DNA of 42,379 nucleotides from Sulfurovum sp. (lineage in GTDB: Bacteria; Campylobacterota; Campylobacteria; Campylobacterales; Sulfurovaceae). This document shows positions 7,044 through 15,908 of the stretch, piece by piece. Position 1 is the first letter of the stretch. Each line of letters begins with the position of its first letter. The stretch lies in NCBI GenBank assembly GCA_015490315.1, contig WFYB01000090.1, positions 1-42,379 on the forward strand, written 5' to 3'. The notes under the pieces are model-generated. The model was given only the letters and a program-made list of their open reading frames with translations. It was not told the DNA's origin and searched no databases. The position numbers and the translations under genes were made by a program.

Positions 7044-8804
7044 ATGGTTATAGTGTATCACAGAATTGTCACACTTTTTTTACTGTTCTTTTCTGTTTCT
7101 CTTTTCGCTGTCCAAACACCGTCTGCTACGCATATTATCCGTTTTGAGGGAAATACCTATTTTGATACAGATACCTTGGCGGATGTTGCGGGTGCCAAAG
7201 GGAAGCGCTTTTTCCAGTTTTGGAAAGATGATACGGTACATATCGATGACCGGCTGATCCCTACACTTGAACCGACATTGCGGAACTTCTATGAGTCAGA
7301 AGGTTTCTACCATGCCAAGATCAAGATCAAAGAGGACAATACCACAGTGCTTGTCCATATCGATGCAGGAGATCCTGTACGCATAAGAGAGATCAATATC
7401 ACCAGTGATTTTGATCTTTCCAAACTTGTTACATTTCAGAAGGGTGAACGCTTCCGAGCCAAAAAGTTTGTTGAAATCAAAGCGGAGATCATTAAAGCGT
7501 TGCTTGAACAAGGGTACTGCAGCTATGATCTCGATACCAAAGCCTATGTAGATCTGGATAAAAACATCGCTGATCTTCGCTATAGGCTCAAAAAAGGCGG
7601 TATCTGCACATTTGGAGAGACGACGATCAAAGGACTCAAAACGATCGACAAAGATGTTGTGATGTCCCGTGTGAGAGCCAAAAAGGGTGAACGATTCAGC
7701 ACCAAGAAGATCAAAGCCACCTATACCGATATCTATGCGCTCGAAAGTTTTGACCGGGTAGCGGTCAACTTTGACCGGAAATTTTTCAATGTTGTGCCGA
7801 TAGATATCAGTGTTGATGAGATAGAACACCCCTATCACTATGAAGTCGGTGCAGGGTACGATACCTATATAGGTGCGCGGGTGCACGGTAAGATCATCAA
7901 GAAAAACTTCATGGGGAATGCACAAAAAGCCTCTTTGAGACTTGCATGGTCTCAACGAGAGCAGGTTGCGATCGCTGATTTCTTCAAACCGGCATGGTTC
8001 TGGGTGTTTGGGTACGGTATCGACTTCTCCGTAACAGGCGGATACTCCAATCTCGAATATATCGGTTTTAAAGAGGAGAAGAGTTTTGTCAAGGCCGCAC
8101 TCTCCCATAACGAAGGAAAGGTGGCTTTGAAACTTGGTTTGGCACTGGAAAATATCAAGATCTCTCTTCTGGATGGTACTGTCAATCTTAAACAGGCGAT
8201 CAATGAGGGGAGTTTTCTGCTCTTCTATCCCTACTTGAACTTTGTCTACGATGCGCGTGATGACAAGCTCAATCCAAGATACGGCTACTATATCGAGACG
8301 ATACTTGAGTATGCCGTTCCCTATAAAAGCGATGCAACTACTTATACCAAGAGCTATATTGAAACACGGTTGATCCATACCTTTTTTGAGAAACTGACAC
8401 TTGCCGGGGTAGTCAAAGCAGGTGTTGTCGATGTCAGTTCCAATCAACTGCCCGAATCTAAACTCTTTTTCGCGGGAGGCTCTTTCTCCAACCGGGCATA
8501 CGGATACAATACGATCGGAGTGATACTCTCACCTACCGTGGATACGATCTATGGTGCTTCATCAATGCTCAATCTCTCTCTCGAGGCAGACTATCCGCTC
8601 TGGGGCAATCTATATGGGGCTCTTTTTACAGACAATACGATGCTGACAAATAAGAGTTATGATTTCACAGGTGAGGTGATCACCTCTGCAGGTGTAGGGG
8701 TACGCTATATGACACCGATCGGACCGTTCAAACTCGATGTTGGCTTCAATGTACATAAGCCGTCCCAGTACGGTATCTCATTTCAGATAGGACAGTCGTT
8801 TTGA
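7044..8804 (+). CDS. tamA: TamA-like BamA/Omp85-family outer membrane protein
   Basis: The protein has about 586 residues: a signal peptide (VTLFLLFFSVSLFA, cleavage probably before VQTP), POTRA repeats over roughly the first 250 residues, and a 16-strand Omp85 barrel. The barrel part has YDARDDKLNPRYGYYIE in the middle, the FFAGGSFSNRAYGYN segment matching the lid-loop VRGY/F region, and a C-terminal strand ending in FQIGQSF with terminal Phe. TamA works with TamB in moving proteins or lipids to the outer membrane. Size and the tamB neighbour favour TamA over BamA. The start is uncertain: the frame is open from a TTG at 7008. AAGGAG (7036-7041) is only 2 bases from ATG 7044 and 11 from GTG 7053; both give a good signal peptide. 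Confidence 0.88.
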   Translation: MVIVYHRIVTLFLLFFSVSLFAVQTPSATHIIRFEGNTYFDTDTLADVAGAKGKRFFQFWKDDTVHIDDRLIPTLEPTLRNFYESEGFYHAKIKIKEDNTTVLVHIDAGDPVRIREINITSDFDLSKLVTFQKGERFRAKKFVEIKAEIIKALLEQGYCSYDLDTKAYVDLDKNIADLRYRLKKGGICTFGETTIKGLKTIDKDVVMSRVRAKKGERFSTKKIKATYTDIYALESFDRVAVNFDRKFFNVVPIDISVDEIEHPYHYEVGAGYDTYIGARVHGKIIKKNFMGNAQKASLRLAWSQREQVAIADFFKPAWFWVFGYGIDFSVTGGYSNLEYIGFKEEKSFVKAALSHNEGKVALKLGLALENIKISLLDGTVNLKQAINEGSFLLFYPYLNFVYDARDDKLNPRYGYYIETILEYAVPYKSDATTYTKSYIETRLIHTFFEKLTLAGVVKAGVVDVSSNQLPESKLFFAGGSFSNRAYGYNTIGVILSPTVDTIYGASSMLNLSLEADYPLWGNLYGALFTDNTMLTNKSYDFTGEVITSAGVGVRYMTPIGPFKLDVGFNVHKPSQYGISFQIGQSF

Positions 8805-11800
8805 AACGCACGTATCAAAGACTCCTTTACTGGCCACTGCTCGCATTGCGCATCGTGATTTTACTTGTGATCTTTCTGACCTTGCTCTCGGGATTGCTGC
8901 TTTTTGTGATGAGCAACTCTACCTATGTCACACAGCAGTTTTTTGCTCAGATCGCACCGCAGTATAAGCTGCACTACAAAAAAATAGAGGGTAACCTCTA
9001 TACCGGTGTGACCCTGGAGGAGGTGCGGTTCGAAGATGCGCCTCTTGCCAAAAAGATTACGCTCAAATACAATCCCAACGCGTTGCTCTACAAAGAGCTT
9101 CAGATCACCCGCCTACAGATAAAGGATGCCAATGTCGATACCATTAAGGCCTTCATCGCAACCTTCCAAAATGATACACGAAACAAGAAAGAAGAGGCTA
9201 CAGAGGATATACCGCGCATTGGTTTAAGTATCAAAGCGAGAGACATCGAGCTCTCAACGCTTCCGTTTGTTGAGCACGGTATTGCAGTGGACAAAGCAGT
9301 GATCAAAGCAGAGAGTCTGGGGTTTGATCTGGATGCATACCGTAGTATTAAGGCTGACGGGGTAGAGGGAGAGATCGTGAGCAATCTGGGAAAGATCATT
9401 GTATCTGGAGCGCTTCACAACAGGGTCTTGAAACTCAAAGATCTGTCGCTGCTCGATATCGATAGTGAAACGATCCGGAAACTTCTGCAGAAAGATCATA
9501 TCGGATCACAGAAAAAAGTGCAATCACAAAGTGACACTGAAGTGCTTGCCCCTCCCTTTGATGAGGTGCTCATCGCTCATGGAAGAGCAACACTCAAGCC
9601 AACAGACTATCATGAGATCGCCATCAGGCAGATGGCACTGGATGCGAAGCGTTTGGATATTTTACTCAAAGCACCGGTATTGGCAAAATTAGGCACCCTC
9701 TCTCTTGACCTTTCTACCGATATTGCAGAAGGGAATTACCAAGGCAGGATAACGGATAACGTACTGATCGGAAAAGTGTTACTCAAGCCTCACAATGCGC
9801 TCTACAAAAAGTATGCACTTCCGCTGCGTTCAAACGCGATCGAAAGAATCACAGCGGATATCAATGCAAGCCAAGAGAGGATCACAGCCCTGATCACCAC
9901 ACGTGCGAAACAGCTGCTCAAGGTAAAGCAGGGTGAGTTGAATCTGGATATTGACCGGCTGCACTCCAAACTTATCTATGAGCTATCAAGCGGTGTGTTG
10001 AGGGCAGAGAGTGAAGCACGTGTGGATACGCCTTATGCAAAAGCGATCCATATCGACAATGCACTTTACTATGACGGCAATCTTAGCTACAGCGGTGAAC
10101 TCATAGCCAAAAATATAGAGCAGATCGATCCAAGGCTACGTAGTCTGCTTGAAGCACTGCACCTGCGCTACAAAGGTACATCCAAATCACTGCACACCCG
10201 GCTTGAAAGCAAGTATCTTAAGGGGAGGCTTGATTCTGATGATCTTTTGCATGGTACGCTGCATCTGGAGAACAAAAAGGCGATCAAAGTCTCTTCTTTG
10301 ATATCCCTGCCGGCTGAACTCAACAGCTCGGTGATACACCATCTGCAAGTCGATGCCCCGGTCAATTTCAAAGCCCCCATGCAGACAGCACCGCATATTC
10401 TACTCAATTCGGATCTCATTCATGCGGATCTGAGTGGAAGCTATGACAAGGATATGAAGCTGCAGTGGATACTTACTGTACCCAAGAGGGCATTGCTTCG
10501 AGCGTACCAGCCTCGTATCAGATGGGAAAACCTAAGTCCTTTGAAAATCGACGGTACGCTGGATGCAAAGCGTGTGCTCTTAAACATAGGCAGCAAGGTG
10601 CTAAAGGGAAGTGTGCGTTATGGATTGAAGCAGGGGGGAGTGGATGCGAAGGCAGATATCAACGGTTTGAAGCTCACTGCCAAAGGTAAGCTTCAGGAGA
10701 AAGTCACGATCAGTACAAAGATCAGTTCGATAAAAGCTTTTGATCATACGATACAAGGACTATATAGACTGGATACAGCGTTGCCGCCTATAGAAGGGAG
10801 TATCTCTATCGATGCTGCAATAACCCGGATGAAAGATGCTGTTTTGACACTCAAATCCCCCAAACTTCTCTATGTGCCTAAGCGAGGTAAAAAACAGCGT
10901 ATAGATGACATCGCACTACAGATGAGTCTGAAGGACTCCGAACTCACCATCCCATCGTATCGACTGACCTATAACAAACAGAAGTTTTTTGCGACTAAGC
11001 CATCCAGAGTTCTCTTCAAAGAGACGCAGATCACGCTGCCTGCATTTTGGGTCAATGATACACTTAAGGTCAGTGGAGCGTATGATCTGAAGAAGCAAGC
11101 CGGAGCAGTGGTAGCCAAGGCTGACCGCTTTCATATCAAAGATGCAGTAGCGGATATCTATACAAAGATCAATATTGAAGCGCTATTCAAAGGTATCGAT
11201 ACCACAGTCAAAGGCAAGATTACACTTCTTGGCGGCAGCGTATCCCCGGATGTGCAGGGCAAAAGCTTTGCAACAGACAGTGATATTATTATCCTGCAGG
11301 AGATGAAGAAACAAAACCAGAGCAGTTTTATGGAGCACTTGAGTGTGATGCTTCAGGTAGATGCCCAAGTACCGATCGTATTTAAGCAGCCTGATACCTA
11401 TGTGCGGCTCAAACCCGACTTGACGATCCTGAAAGAGCCGGGCGGAAAACTGTTATATCTTGGTCAGGTAGAGCTTTTAGAGGGAGGATATTACCGTTTT
11501 CAGGATAAGAAATTTGTATTGAAAAAGAGTTACGTCTATTTTACCGGAGATGTCAATAAGCCGCTGCTTGATATCAAGGCGACCTATCAGTCACTCAAAT
11601 ATCTCATCACTATCACAGTGACAGGTACGCCTGCTGCACCCAATATCAATTTCAGTTCCTCCCCTTCACTAACCCGGGAGCAGATACTCTCAGTGATTCT
11701 CTTTGATTCTGAAGAGGGAGGAGATACCCACAGCGGCGATGAGATGATGCGTATGATGGGAGGTGCGATGGCAAAGGCGGCTCTCTCCGATCTTGGGGTC

Positions 11801-12001
11801 AAGGTCGATCATCTTGTCTTTGGGGAGAACGGCAGTATAGAGGTGGGGAAGAAACTTACCAAAAAGATCACAGTCATCTATATCAACGGAGATGAGCCGC
11901 AGATCAAACTCAAATACAAACATGGCAAGCATACGGAAAGTGTCATAGGTGTAAGTCAAAAATCGGAGTCCTATGACATTATCTATAAGGGAGATTTTTA
12001 G
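8801..12001 (+). CDS. tamB: TamB-like translocation/assembly module protein (AsmA-like/DUF490)
   Basis: This is a 1066-residue protein with one N-terminal membrane anchor (about 12-36) and a long periplasmic region of repeated beta-strand character, as in bridge-like lipid transfer and AsmA-like proteins. The C-terminal third carries the TamB domain, with a LEGGYYRFQDKKFVLKKSYV stretch, GTPAAPNINFSSSPSLTREQILSVILF, and a GKKLTKKITVIY segment near the end. It starts with TTG at 8801, overlapping the tamA stop (TTGA), with ATAGGA about 8 bases upstream. It is thus translationally coupled to tamA. The protein would span the periplasm from the inner membrane to TamA. The gene is convergent with nspC, with about eight bases between the stops. 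Confidence 0.88.
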   Translation: MKRTYQRLLYWPLLALRIVILLVIFLTLLSGLLLFVMSNSTYVTQQFFAQIAPQYKLHYKKIEGNLYTGVTLEEVRFEDAPLAKKITLKYNPNALLYKELQITRLQIKDANVDTIKAFIATFQNDTRNKKEEATEDIPRIGLSIKARDIELSTLPFVEHGIAVDKAVIKAESLGFDLDAYRSIKADGVEGEIVSNLGKIIVSGALHNRVLKLKDLSLLDIDSETIRKLLQKDHIGSQKKVQSQSDTEVLAPPFDEVLIAHGRATLKPTDYHEIAIRQMALDAKRLDILLKAPVLAKLGTLSLDLSTDIAEGNYQGRITDNVLIGKVLLKPHNALYKKYALPLRSNAIERITADINASQERITALITTRAKQLLKVKQGELNLDIDRLHSKLIYELSSGVLRAESEARVDTPYAKAIHIDNALYYDGNLSYSGELIAKNIEQIDPRLRSLLEALHLRYKGTSKSLHTRLESKYLKGRLDSDDLLHGTLHLENKKAIKVSSLISLPAELNSSVIHHLQVDAPVNFKAPMQTAPHILLNSDLIHADLSGSYDKDMKLQWILTVPKRALLRAYQPRIRWENLSPLKIDGTLDAKRVLLNIGSKVLKGSVRYGLKQGGVDAKADINGLKLTAKGKLQEKVTISTKISSIKAFDHTIQGLYRLDTALPPIEGSISIDAAITRMKDAVLTLKSPKLLYVPKRGKKQRIDDIALQMSLKDSELTIPSYRLTYNKQKFFATKPSRVLFKETQITLPAFWVNDTLKVSGAYDLKKQAGAVVAKADRFHIKDAVADIYTKINIEALFKGIDTTVKGKITLLGGSVSPDVQGKSFATDSDIIILQEMKKQNQSSFMEHLSVMLQVDAQVPIVFKQPDTYVRLKPDLTILKEPGGKLLYLGQVELLEGGYYRFQDKKFVLKKSYVYFTGDVNKPLLDIKATYQSLKYLITITVTGTPAAPNINFSSSPSLTREQILSVILFDSEEGGDTHSGDEMMRMMGGAMAKAALSDLGVKVDHLVFGENGSIEVGKKLTKKITVIYINGDEPQIKLKYKHGKHTESVIGVSQKSESYDIIYKGDF

Positions 12002-12009
12002 AGGTTTTC

Positions 12010-13149
12010 TCAAGAGAGACGGTTCTTGAAATCCTCATAACCAAACTCCCGCACCACTTTAGCAGTGCCGTCACTGTGTTGGATCGCTATATCGGGCAGT
12101 TTGATGCCGTTGAAGGTAGTTGCTTTGACCATCGTATAGTGCATCTGGTCTTCAAAAATAATCTTATCACCTATTTGAAGCGGCGTATCAAAACTGTAGT
12201 CTCCCATCACATCCCCGGCAAGGCAGGTATTGCCTGCAAGACGGTAGGTGTAGGGTTTCACTCCTGCTTCGGCAGCTCCTCTGACTTCGGCACGGTAAGG
12301 CATGATGATGGTGTCGGGCATGTGGGCTTCTGCTGAGGTATCGAGTATCGCAATATCGATACCGTTGTGGACGATATCGAGTACGGTTGCCTGAAGGTAG
12401 CCGGTCTCCCACCCCACTGCTTCACCCGGTTCGAGATAGACTTCGACACCGTATTTTCCCCTGAAAGTTTTGATGAGTGCAATGAGTTTGTCCGTATCGT
12501 ATCCTTTTTTGGTGATATGGTGTCCACCGCCAAAGTTAACCCACTTCATCTGAGCAAGGTATCTGCCAAACCTCTCTTCGATATGCCCCAGTACATTTTC
12601 GAGTGCATCGGCACCCTGTTCGCAGAGTGCATGAAAGTGCAGTCCATCAAGCATCGGCAAAAGGGATTCATCAAAGTTCTTTGCAGTAGTACCAAGTCTG
12701 GAGTAGAGCCCGCAGGGGTTGTAGAGTTCGGCAGGAGATTCGGAATATTCGGGATTGATACGTAGACCCAGTGAGAGTGTAGGGTTGTATTCTTTTGCGA
12801 TGGAGGCAAAGCGTTTGAACTGAGCCGGAGAGTTAAAAACCATATGGTGAGAGAGACGTGCAATCTCTTCTATCTCACTCTCCTTGAAAGCGGGTGCATA
12901 GGTATGCACCTCTTTGCCGAATGTTTCTGATGCCAGTTTGGCTTCATGCAGTCCGCTGGCACAGCAGCCGTTGAGATAAGGCTTTGCAAGCCCAAAGCTC
13001 TTCCATAGGGCATACCCTTTGAGGGCGAGAAGGATTTTTGCACCGCTTTGATTTCTGATCCTGTCCAAGATCTGGAGGTTATGAAGGAGGCGTTCCTCTT
13101 CAAGAACCCAGCAAGGAGAGGGCAAGGTGGGATTGGTTATTATATTCAT
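12010..13149 (-). CDS. nspC: Carboxynorspermidine/carboxyspermidine decarboxylase
   Basis: The 379-residue enzyme is a fold-III PLP decarboxylase of the alanine-racemase/ODC type. The PLP lysine is K44 in LLALKGYALW. Later motifs include GLHFHALCEQGADAL, VNFGGGHHITKKGYD, EPGEAVGWETGYL and the DTSAEAHMPD segment near the active-site loop. It removes CO2 from carboxy(nor)spermidine, the last step of the alternative spermidine route used by Campylobacterota. The partner dehydrogenase gene (lys1/CASDH) is not in the window. I chose the ATG at 13149, which puts PTLPSPCWVLE near the N-terminus as usual. The open frame extends to a GTG at 13206, inside the divergent gene. The ATG lacks a ribosome binding site, and a -10 box sits just upstream. 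Confidence 0.93.
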   Translation of the reverse strand: MNIITNPTLPSPCWVLEEERLLHNLQILDRIRNQSGAKILLALKGYALWKSFGLAKPYLNGCCASGLHEAKLASETFGKEVHTYAPAFKESEIEEIARLSHHMVFNSPAQFKRFASIAKEYNPTLSLGLRINPEYSESPAELYNPCGLYSRLGTTAKNFDESLLPMLDGLHFHALCEQGADALENVLGHIEERFGRYLAQMKWVNFGGGHHITKKGYDTDKLIALIKTFRGKYGVEVYLEPGEAVGWETGYLQATVLDIVHNGIDIAILDTSAEAHMPDTIIMPYRAEVRGAAEAGVKPYTYRLAGNTCLAGDVMGDYSFDTPLQIGDKIIFEDQMHYTMVKATTFNGIKLPDIAIQHSDGTAKVVREFGYEDFKNRLS

Positions 13150-13156
13150 ACTATAG

Positions 13157-13162
13157 ATTATA
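13157..13162 (-). promoter_or_regulatory. -10 box for nspC, possibly leaderless
   Basis: TATAAT on the minus strand ends seven bases before the nspC ATG at 13149, so transcription would begin at the start codon. No ribosome binding site is present, which fits a leaderless message. Confidence 0.4.
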
Positions 13163-13181
13163 ACAGAGTAGGGGTAAAAAA

Positions 13182-13661
13182 ATGGAGAAGAAAGAACAGT
13201 TGACACGCAGACCTCATTTGCGATTCAATGAGAGAGAGATACAGCTTGCTTTGACTATGCTTGAGAAGCTCGAAAGAACGATAGATGTTCTTTATTATCT
13301 GATGGAGCGTGAAAATGAGCGCCCTTTTGTGATGGTAATGGTTTCTGCCGAATCATTTGACATGGAAGCGCTGTTGAAGAGCCAGAAGCGGGATACTGAC
13401 CTGCTTTATGAGATCGACAAAAGTGACAATATATATGTGGTTATCTGCCAGGAGACCAAAGTAGACGGAGGATACCGTTTTGCCCAGCGGCTGATGAAAA
13501 ATATGTCTCTCGATGATGCTGAGCATATGTACTGTATAGAGCTCGAGGTACGTTCGCCAAAATATGAGATCAAAGAGGTGATCTTCAAGCTGGTGGAAAC
13601 CTATGTACAGGCAAAGCAGGAGCAGCGTGAAGCGGAGATCATTTTCCGAAGTCTCTATTAA
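13182..13661 (+). CDS. Small cytosolic protein resembling a degenerate GGDEF domain
   Basis: The 159-residue protein has no signal peptide or membrane helix. After a basic, charged N-terminus comes FVMVMVSAESF (about 49-59), then KRDTDLLYEIDKSDNIYVVI, then KVDGGYRFAQRLMKNM. The order 'R..D.l..i-x5-.yvvi...t...g...a.rl' matches the central part of GGDEF diguanylate cyclase domains. The signature is replaced by DKSDN (79-83), so cyclase activity is not expected. It may bind a nucleotide or a protein partner (inference). AGGGGT precedes the ATG at a normal distance. It lies between nspC (divergent) and rpmH and could feed into the rpmH transcript. I do not recognise a named family. Confidence 0.75.
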   Translation: MEKKEQLTRRPHLRFNEREIQLALTMLEKLERTIDVLYYLMERENERPFVMVMVSAESFDMEALLKSQKRDTDLLYEIDKSDNIYVVICQETKVDGGYRFAQRLMKNMSLDDAEHMYCIELEVRSPKYEIKEVIFKLVETYVQAKQEQREAEIIFRSLY

Positions 13662-13686
13662 AAGAGAGCTTTAAGGCGCATTTGGA

Positions 13687-13692
13687 TAAAAT
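13687..13692 (+). promoter_or_regulatory. Possible -10 box for the rpmH-rnpA-yidC operon
   Basis: TAAAAT lies about 50 bases before the rpmH ATG, in the 81-base gap after the preceding gene. The match is weak and there is no clear -35 box. Confidence 0.3.
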
Positions 13693-13742
13693 CCCGTCCA
13701 AACTACCTCTACAGAAGGTAAAAAACTATACGGAGACTGGGA

Positions 13743-13877
13743 ATGAAAAGAACATACCAACCACATAATACACCAAGAAAAAGAACACACGGTTTCAGAA
13801 CAAGAATGAAAACAAAGAACGGTAGAAAAGTGATCGCTGCAAGAAGAGCAAAAGGCAGAAAGAGATTGGCAGTATAA
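13743..13877 (+). CDS. rpmH: 50S ribosomal protein L34
   Basis: The 44-residue protein begins MKRTYQPHNTPRKRTHGFR and ends GRKRLAV. It has the full L34 pattern, including the THGFRTRM core and the basic KVIAARRAKGR tail. L34 is a small, very basic protein of the large ribosomal subunit. GGAG lies seven bases before the ATG. It is too short for most ORF lists. It heads the conserved rpmH-rnpA-yidC-jag-mnmE order. The rnpA reading frame is open across its last 44 bases (from 13834). Confidence 0.97.
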   Translation: MKRTYQPHNTPRKRTHGFRTRMKTKNGRKVIAARRAKGRKRLAV

Positions 13878-13896
13878 GTGCCGGCGGTACAGAGCT

Positions 13897-14241
13897 ATCA
13901 GCAAGATTAAACATTTTACACGGATAAAGACAAGTAAAGAGTTTAACAGGGTATACAATCACCCTACAAAGATCTGGCACACTCCCTACTTCGTACTCTT
14001 TTACCAAAAGAATGAGAGCTATACGGTAGGGTTCGTCGCCAGTAAAAAAATTGGTAATGCAGTGCATAGAAATAGAGCAAAGCGTTTACTCAGAGCACAC
14101 TTTATCGAAAATATAGATTTTCTCAAAGAGGGTTCCTATGTTTTGGTAGCCAAGCCAGCTCTTGGTAATCAGGATTATTCAGAGATCCGACGATCCTATC
14201 TTCATGCCCTTAAAAAGTGCACTGCATTCAAACACATTTAA
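13897..14241 (+). CDS. rnpA: Ribonuclease P protein component, start codon unclear
   Basis: The frame ending at TAA 14239-14241 encodes an evident RnpA: TRIKTSKEFNRVYN, then YTVGFVASKKIGNAVHRN, then the family signature RNRAKRLLRAHF, and a helical C-terminus. RnpA binds the RNase P RNA and the 5' leader of pre-tRNA. The frame has no ATG, GTG or TTG between its upstream stop (13831-13833) and the conserved core. The listed start, ATC at 13897, is only a placeholder that gives a normal length of about 114 residues. ATT at 13906 and CTG at 13837 (inside rpmH) are alternatives. A GTG at 13878 is well placed but in another frame and stops after ten codons, so a one-base assembly error is also possible. 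Confidence 0.85.
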   Translation: MSKIKHFTRIKTSKEFNRVYNHPTKIWHTPYFVLFYQKNESYTVGFVASKKIGNAVHRNRAKRLLRAHFIENIDFLKEGSYVLVAKPALGNQDYSEIRRSYLHALKKCTAFKHI

Positions 14242-14297
14242 TCCATATCACACTATACTATTTTGACTTAAAACAGTATTTATTAAAGGCAGTTACT

Positions 14298-15908
14298 TTG
14301 GAACAACAAGATTTAAACAAACGGCTTCTTCTCGCACTTGCACTCTCCTTTCTGGTCTTTATAGGCTATAGCTATCTTTTCCCGACTCCACAGAAACAGA
14401 CAGCGCAGCAGACTGCAACGAAACAAAGCCAAACAGCCGCTGCCAAAAGTGCTCCGTCACAGACTCAGGAAGCCACAGGTGCTCCGACAGTACAGAGTGA
14501 AGACAGCGCCGCTCCGGTACAGAGCGATATGAAAGCACTTGCAACGATCAAATCAAAAAGATATATCATCACTGTGGACGAGCTGGGACGCATCGCACGT
14601 ATGGAACTGCTTGAAGCGAAGTACAAGGATGACAAAGGCAACAATCTGCAGATCATCGATCCCACCAAGGTGAAGCCGCTTGAGATTCGTTTTGCTGATC
14701 CGAAGATCAACGAAGAAGCATTTCATACGCCATATGTCAACAAGGGTATAAGCGAGGTTGAAGTCTCCAACAGTAATCACACATTGACTTTGGAGCAAAA
14801 GCTCAGCGGGTTGACGGTAACCAAGAAGATCACTTTTGAGCCAAACGGTGCTTACAGTGTCGATATCGAGACCTCAAAGCCGGTGAAATACTTCATAACA
14901 CCGGGATACCGCCCAGTGGCAGACCACTCTATGTATATGTTGGTACGCGGTGTTTTGGTCAAGGGCGCAGATGGTGTCATCACAACCATTGAAGATGGTG
15001 ATGCCAAAGGTGATGAAACGTTCAAGCAAGCGAAGCTGGTCTCGGCATTTGACAGATATCATGCGACCCTCTTCTATGATTTTGATAAAGGAATGGATGT
15101 CAGTATTGTGAAAGTAGGTGAGGGTGACCCACTGGCATTTGTCAGTGCAGAAGGTGCCTCGCATATCAATGCCTATATCGGTCCCAAAGAGTACAAAGTA
15201 CTTACATCCATTCATCCTGAGCTTGAAGATGCTATAGAGTTTGGATGGTTTACCTTCCTTGCCAAACCTTTCTTCAAGATCTTGCACTGGATCCATGACC
15301 ATGTGGGCAACTGGGGATGGGCGATAATACTCTTTACTATTCTTGTCAAGCTGGTACTTTTCCCTCTTTCTTATAAGGGTATGATGTCTATGCAGAAGCT
15401 CAAAGATCTCGCACCGAAGATGAAGGAGCTTAGAGAGAAGTATAAAGGCGATCCTGCCAAGCTCAATATGAAGATGATGGAGATGTACAAGAAACATGGA
15501 GCCAACCCTATGGGGGGATGTCTGCCGATGATCCTTCAGATCCCTGTCTTCTTCGCCCTCTATCGTGTACTGCTCAATGCGGTTGAACTGCAGGGTGCAC
15601 CGTGGATCTTGTGGATACAGGATCTTTCAAAGATGGATCCCTACTATGTGCTGCCTGTGCTGATGGGAGCATCTATGTGGTTCCAGCAAAAGATCACACC
15701 GAGCAACTTTACCGATCCAATGCAGGAGAAGATATTCAAATGGTTCCCTGTGATTATGACGGTATTCTTTGTGACATTCCCTGCCGGACTTGTGCTATAC
15801 TGGTTGACGAACAATGTACTGACTATTGCACAGCAGTACTATATCAATCACATGTATGATAAGTATAAAAAGCAGGCGGCATTAGCGGCGGATAAAAAGG
15901 ATAAGTAA
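14298..15908 (+). CDS. yidC: Membrane protein insertase YidC
   Basis: The 536-residue Oxa1-family insertase has an N-terminal anchor (about 11-31, ending FIGYSYLFP), a Gln/Ala/Ser-rich linker, a large periplasmic beta domain, and the conserved C-terminal membrane part. That part contains WGWAIILFTILVKLVLFPLS, the cytosolic coiled hairpin KMKELREKYKGDPAKLNMKM, GANPMGGCLPMILQIPVFFALY, and late helices ending GLVLYWLTNNVLTIAQQYY. It inserts inner-membrane proteins alone or with SecYEG. I chose TTG at 14298: AAAGG lies eight bases upstream and the product then begins MEQQDLNKRLLLAL, as in relatives. The frame opens earlier, at a GTG inside rnpA, but that would add a region with no homologous look. 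yidD, often found before yidC, is absent. Confidence 0.95.
   Translation: MEQQDLNKRLLLALALSFLVFIGYSYLFPTPQKQTAQQTATKQSQTAAAKSAPSQTQEATGAPTVQSEDSAAPVQSDMKALATIKSKRYIITVDELGRIARMELLEAKYKDDKGNNLQIIDPTKVKPLEIRFADPKINEEAFHTPYVNKGISEVEVSNSNHTLTLEQKLSGLTVTKKITFEPNGAYSVDIETSKPVKYFITPGYRPVADHSMYMLVRGVLVKGADGVITTIEDGDAKGDETFKQAKLVSAFDRYHATLFYDFDKGMDVSIVKVGEGDPLAFVSAEGASHINAYIGPKEYKVLTSIHPELEDAIEFGWFTFLAKPFFKILHWIHDHVGNWGWAIILFTILVKLVLFPLSYKGMMSMQKLKDLAPKMKELREKYKGDPAKLNMKMMEMYKKHGANPMGGCLPMILQIPVFFALYRVLLNAVELQGAPWILWIQDLSKMDPYYVLPVLMGASMWFQQKITPSNFTDPMQEKIFKWFPVIMTVFFVTFPAGLVLYWLTNNVLTIAQQYYINHMYDKYKKQAALAADKKDK

Noticed and set aside
7296..8447. A 383-codon open frame on the minus strand opposite tamA
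   Set aside because: It is the antisense shadow of a clear Omp85 gene. Its product is Cys/His/Ile-rich with no domain pattern, and no ribosome binding site precedes it.
13150..13206. NspC starting at GTG 13206
   Set aside because: It would overlap the divergent gene's start, and the extra residues are absent from the usual NspC N-terminus.
14217..14297. Longer yidC starting with GTG inside rnpA
   Set aside because: The added 27 residues do not look like YidC. TTG 14298 has a good ribosome binding site and gives the normal N-terminus.
14874..15497. A 207-codon minus-strand frame inside yidC
   Set aside because: It is a shadow of the yidC coding bias. It has no start signals and no protein-like features.
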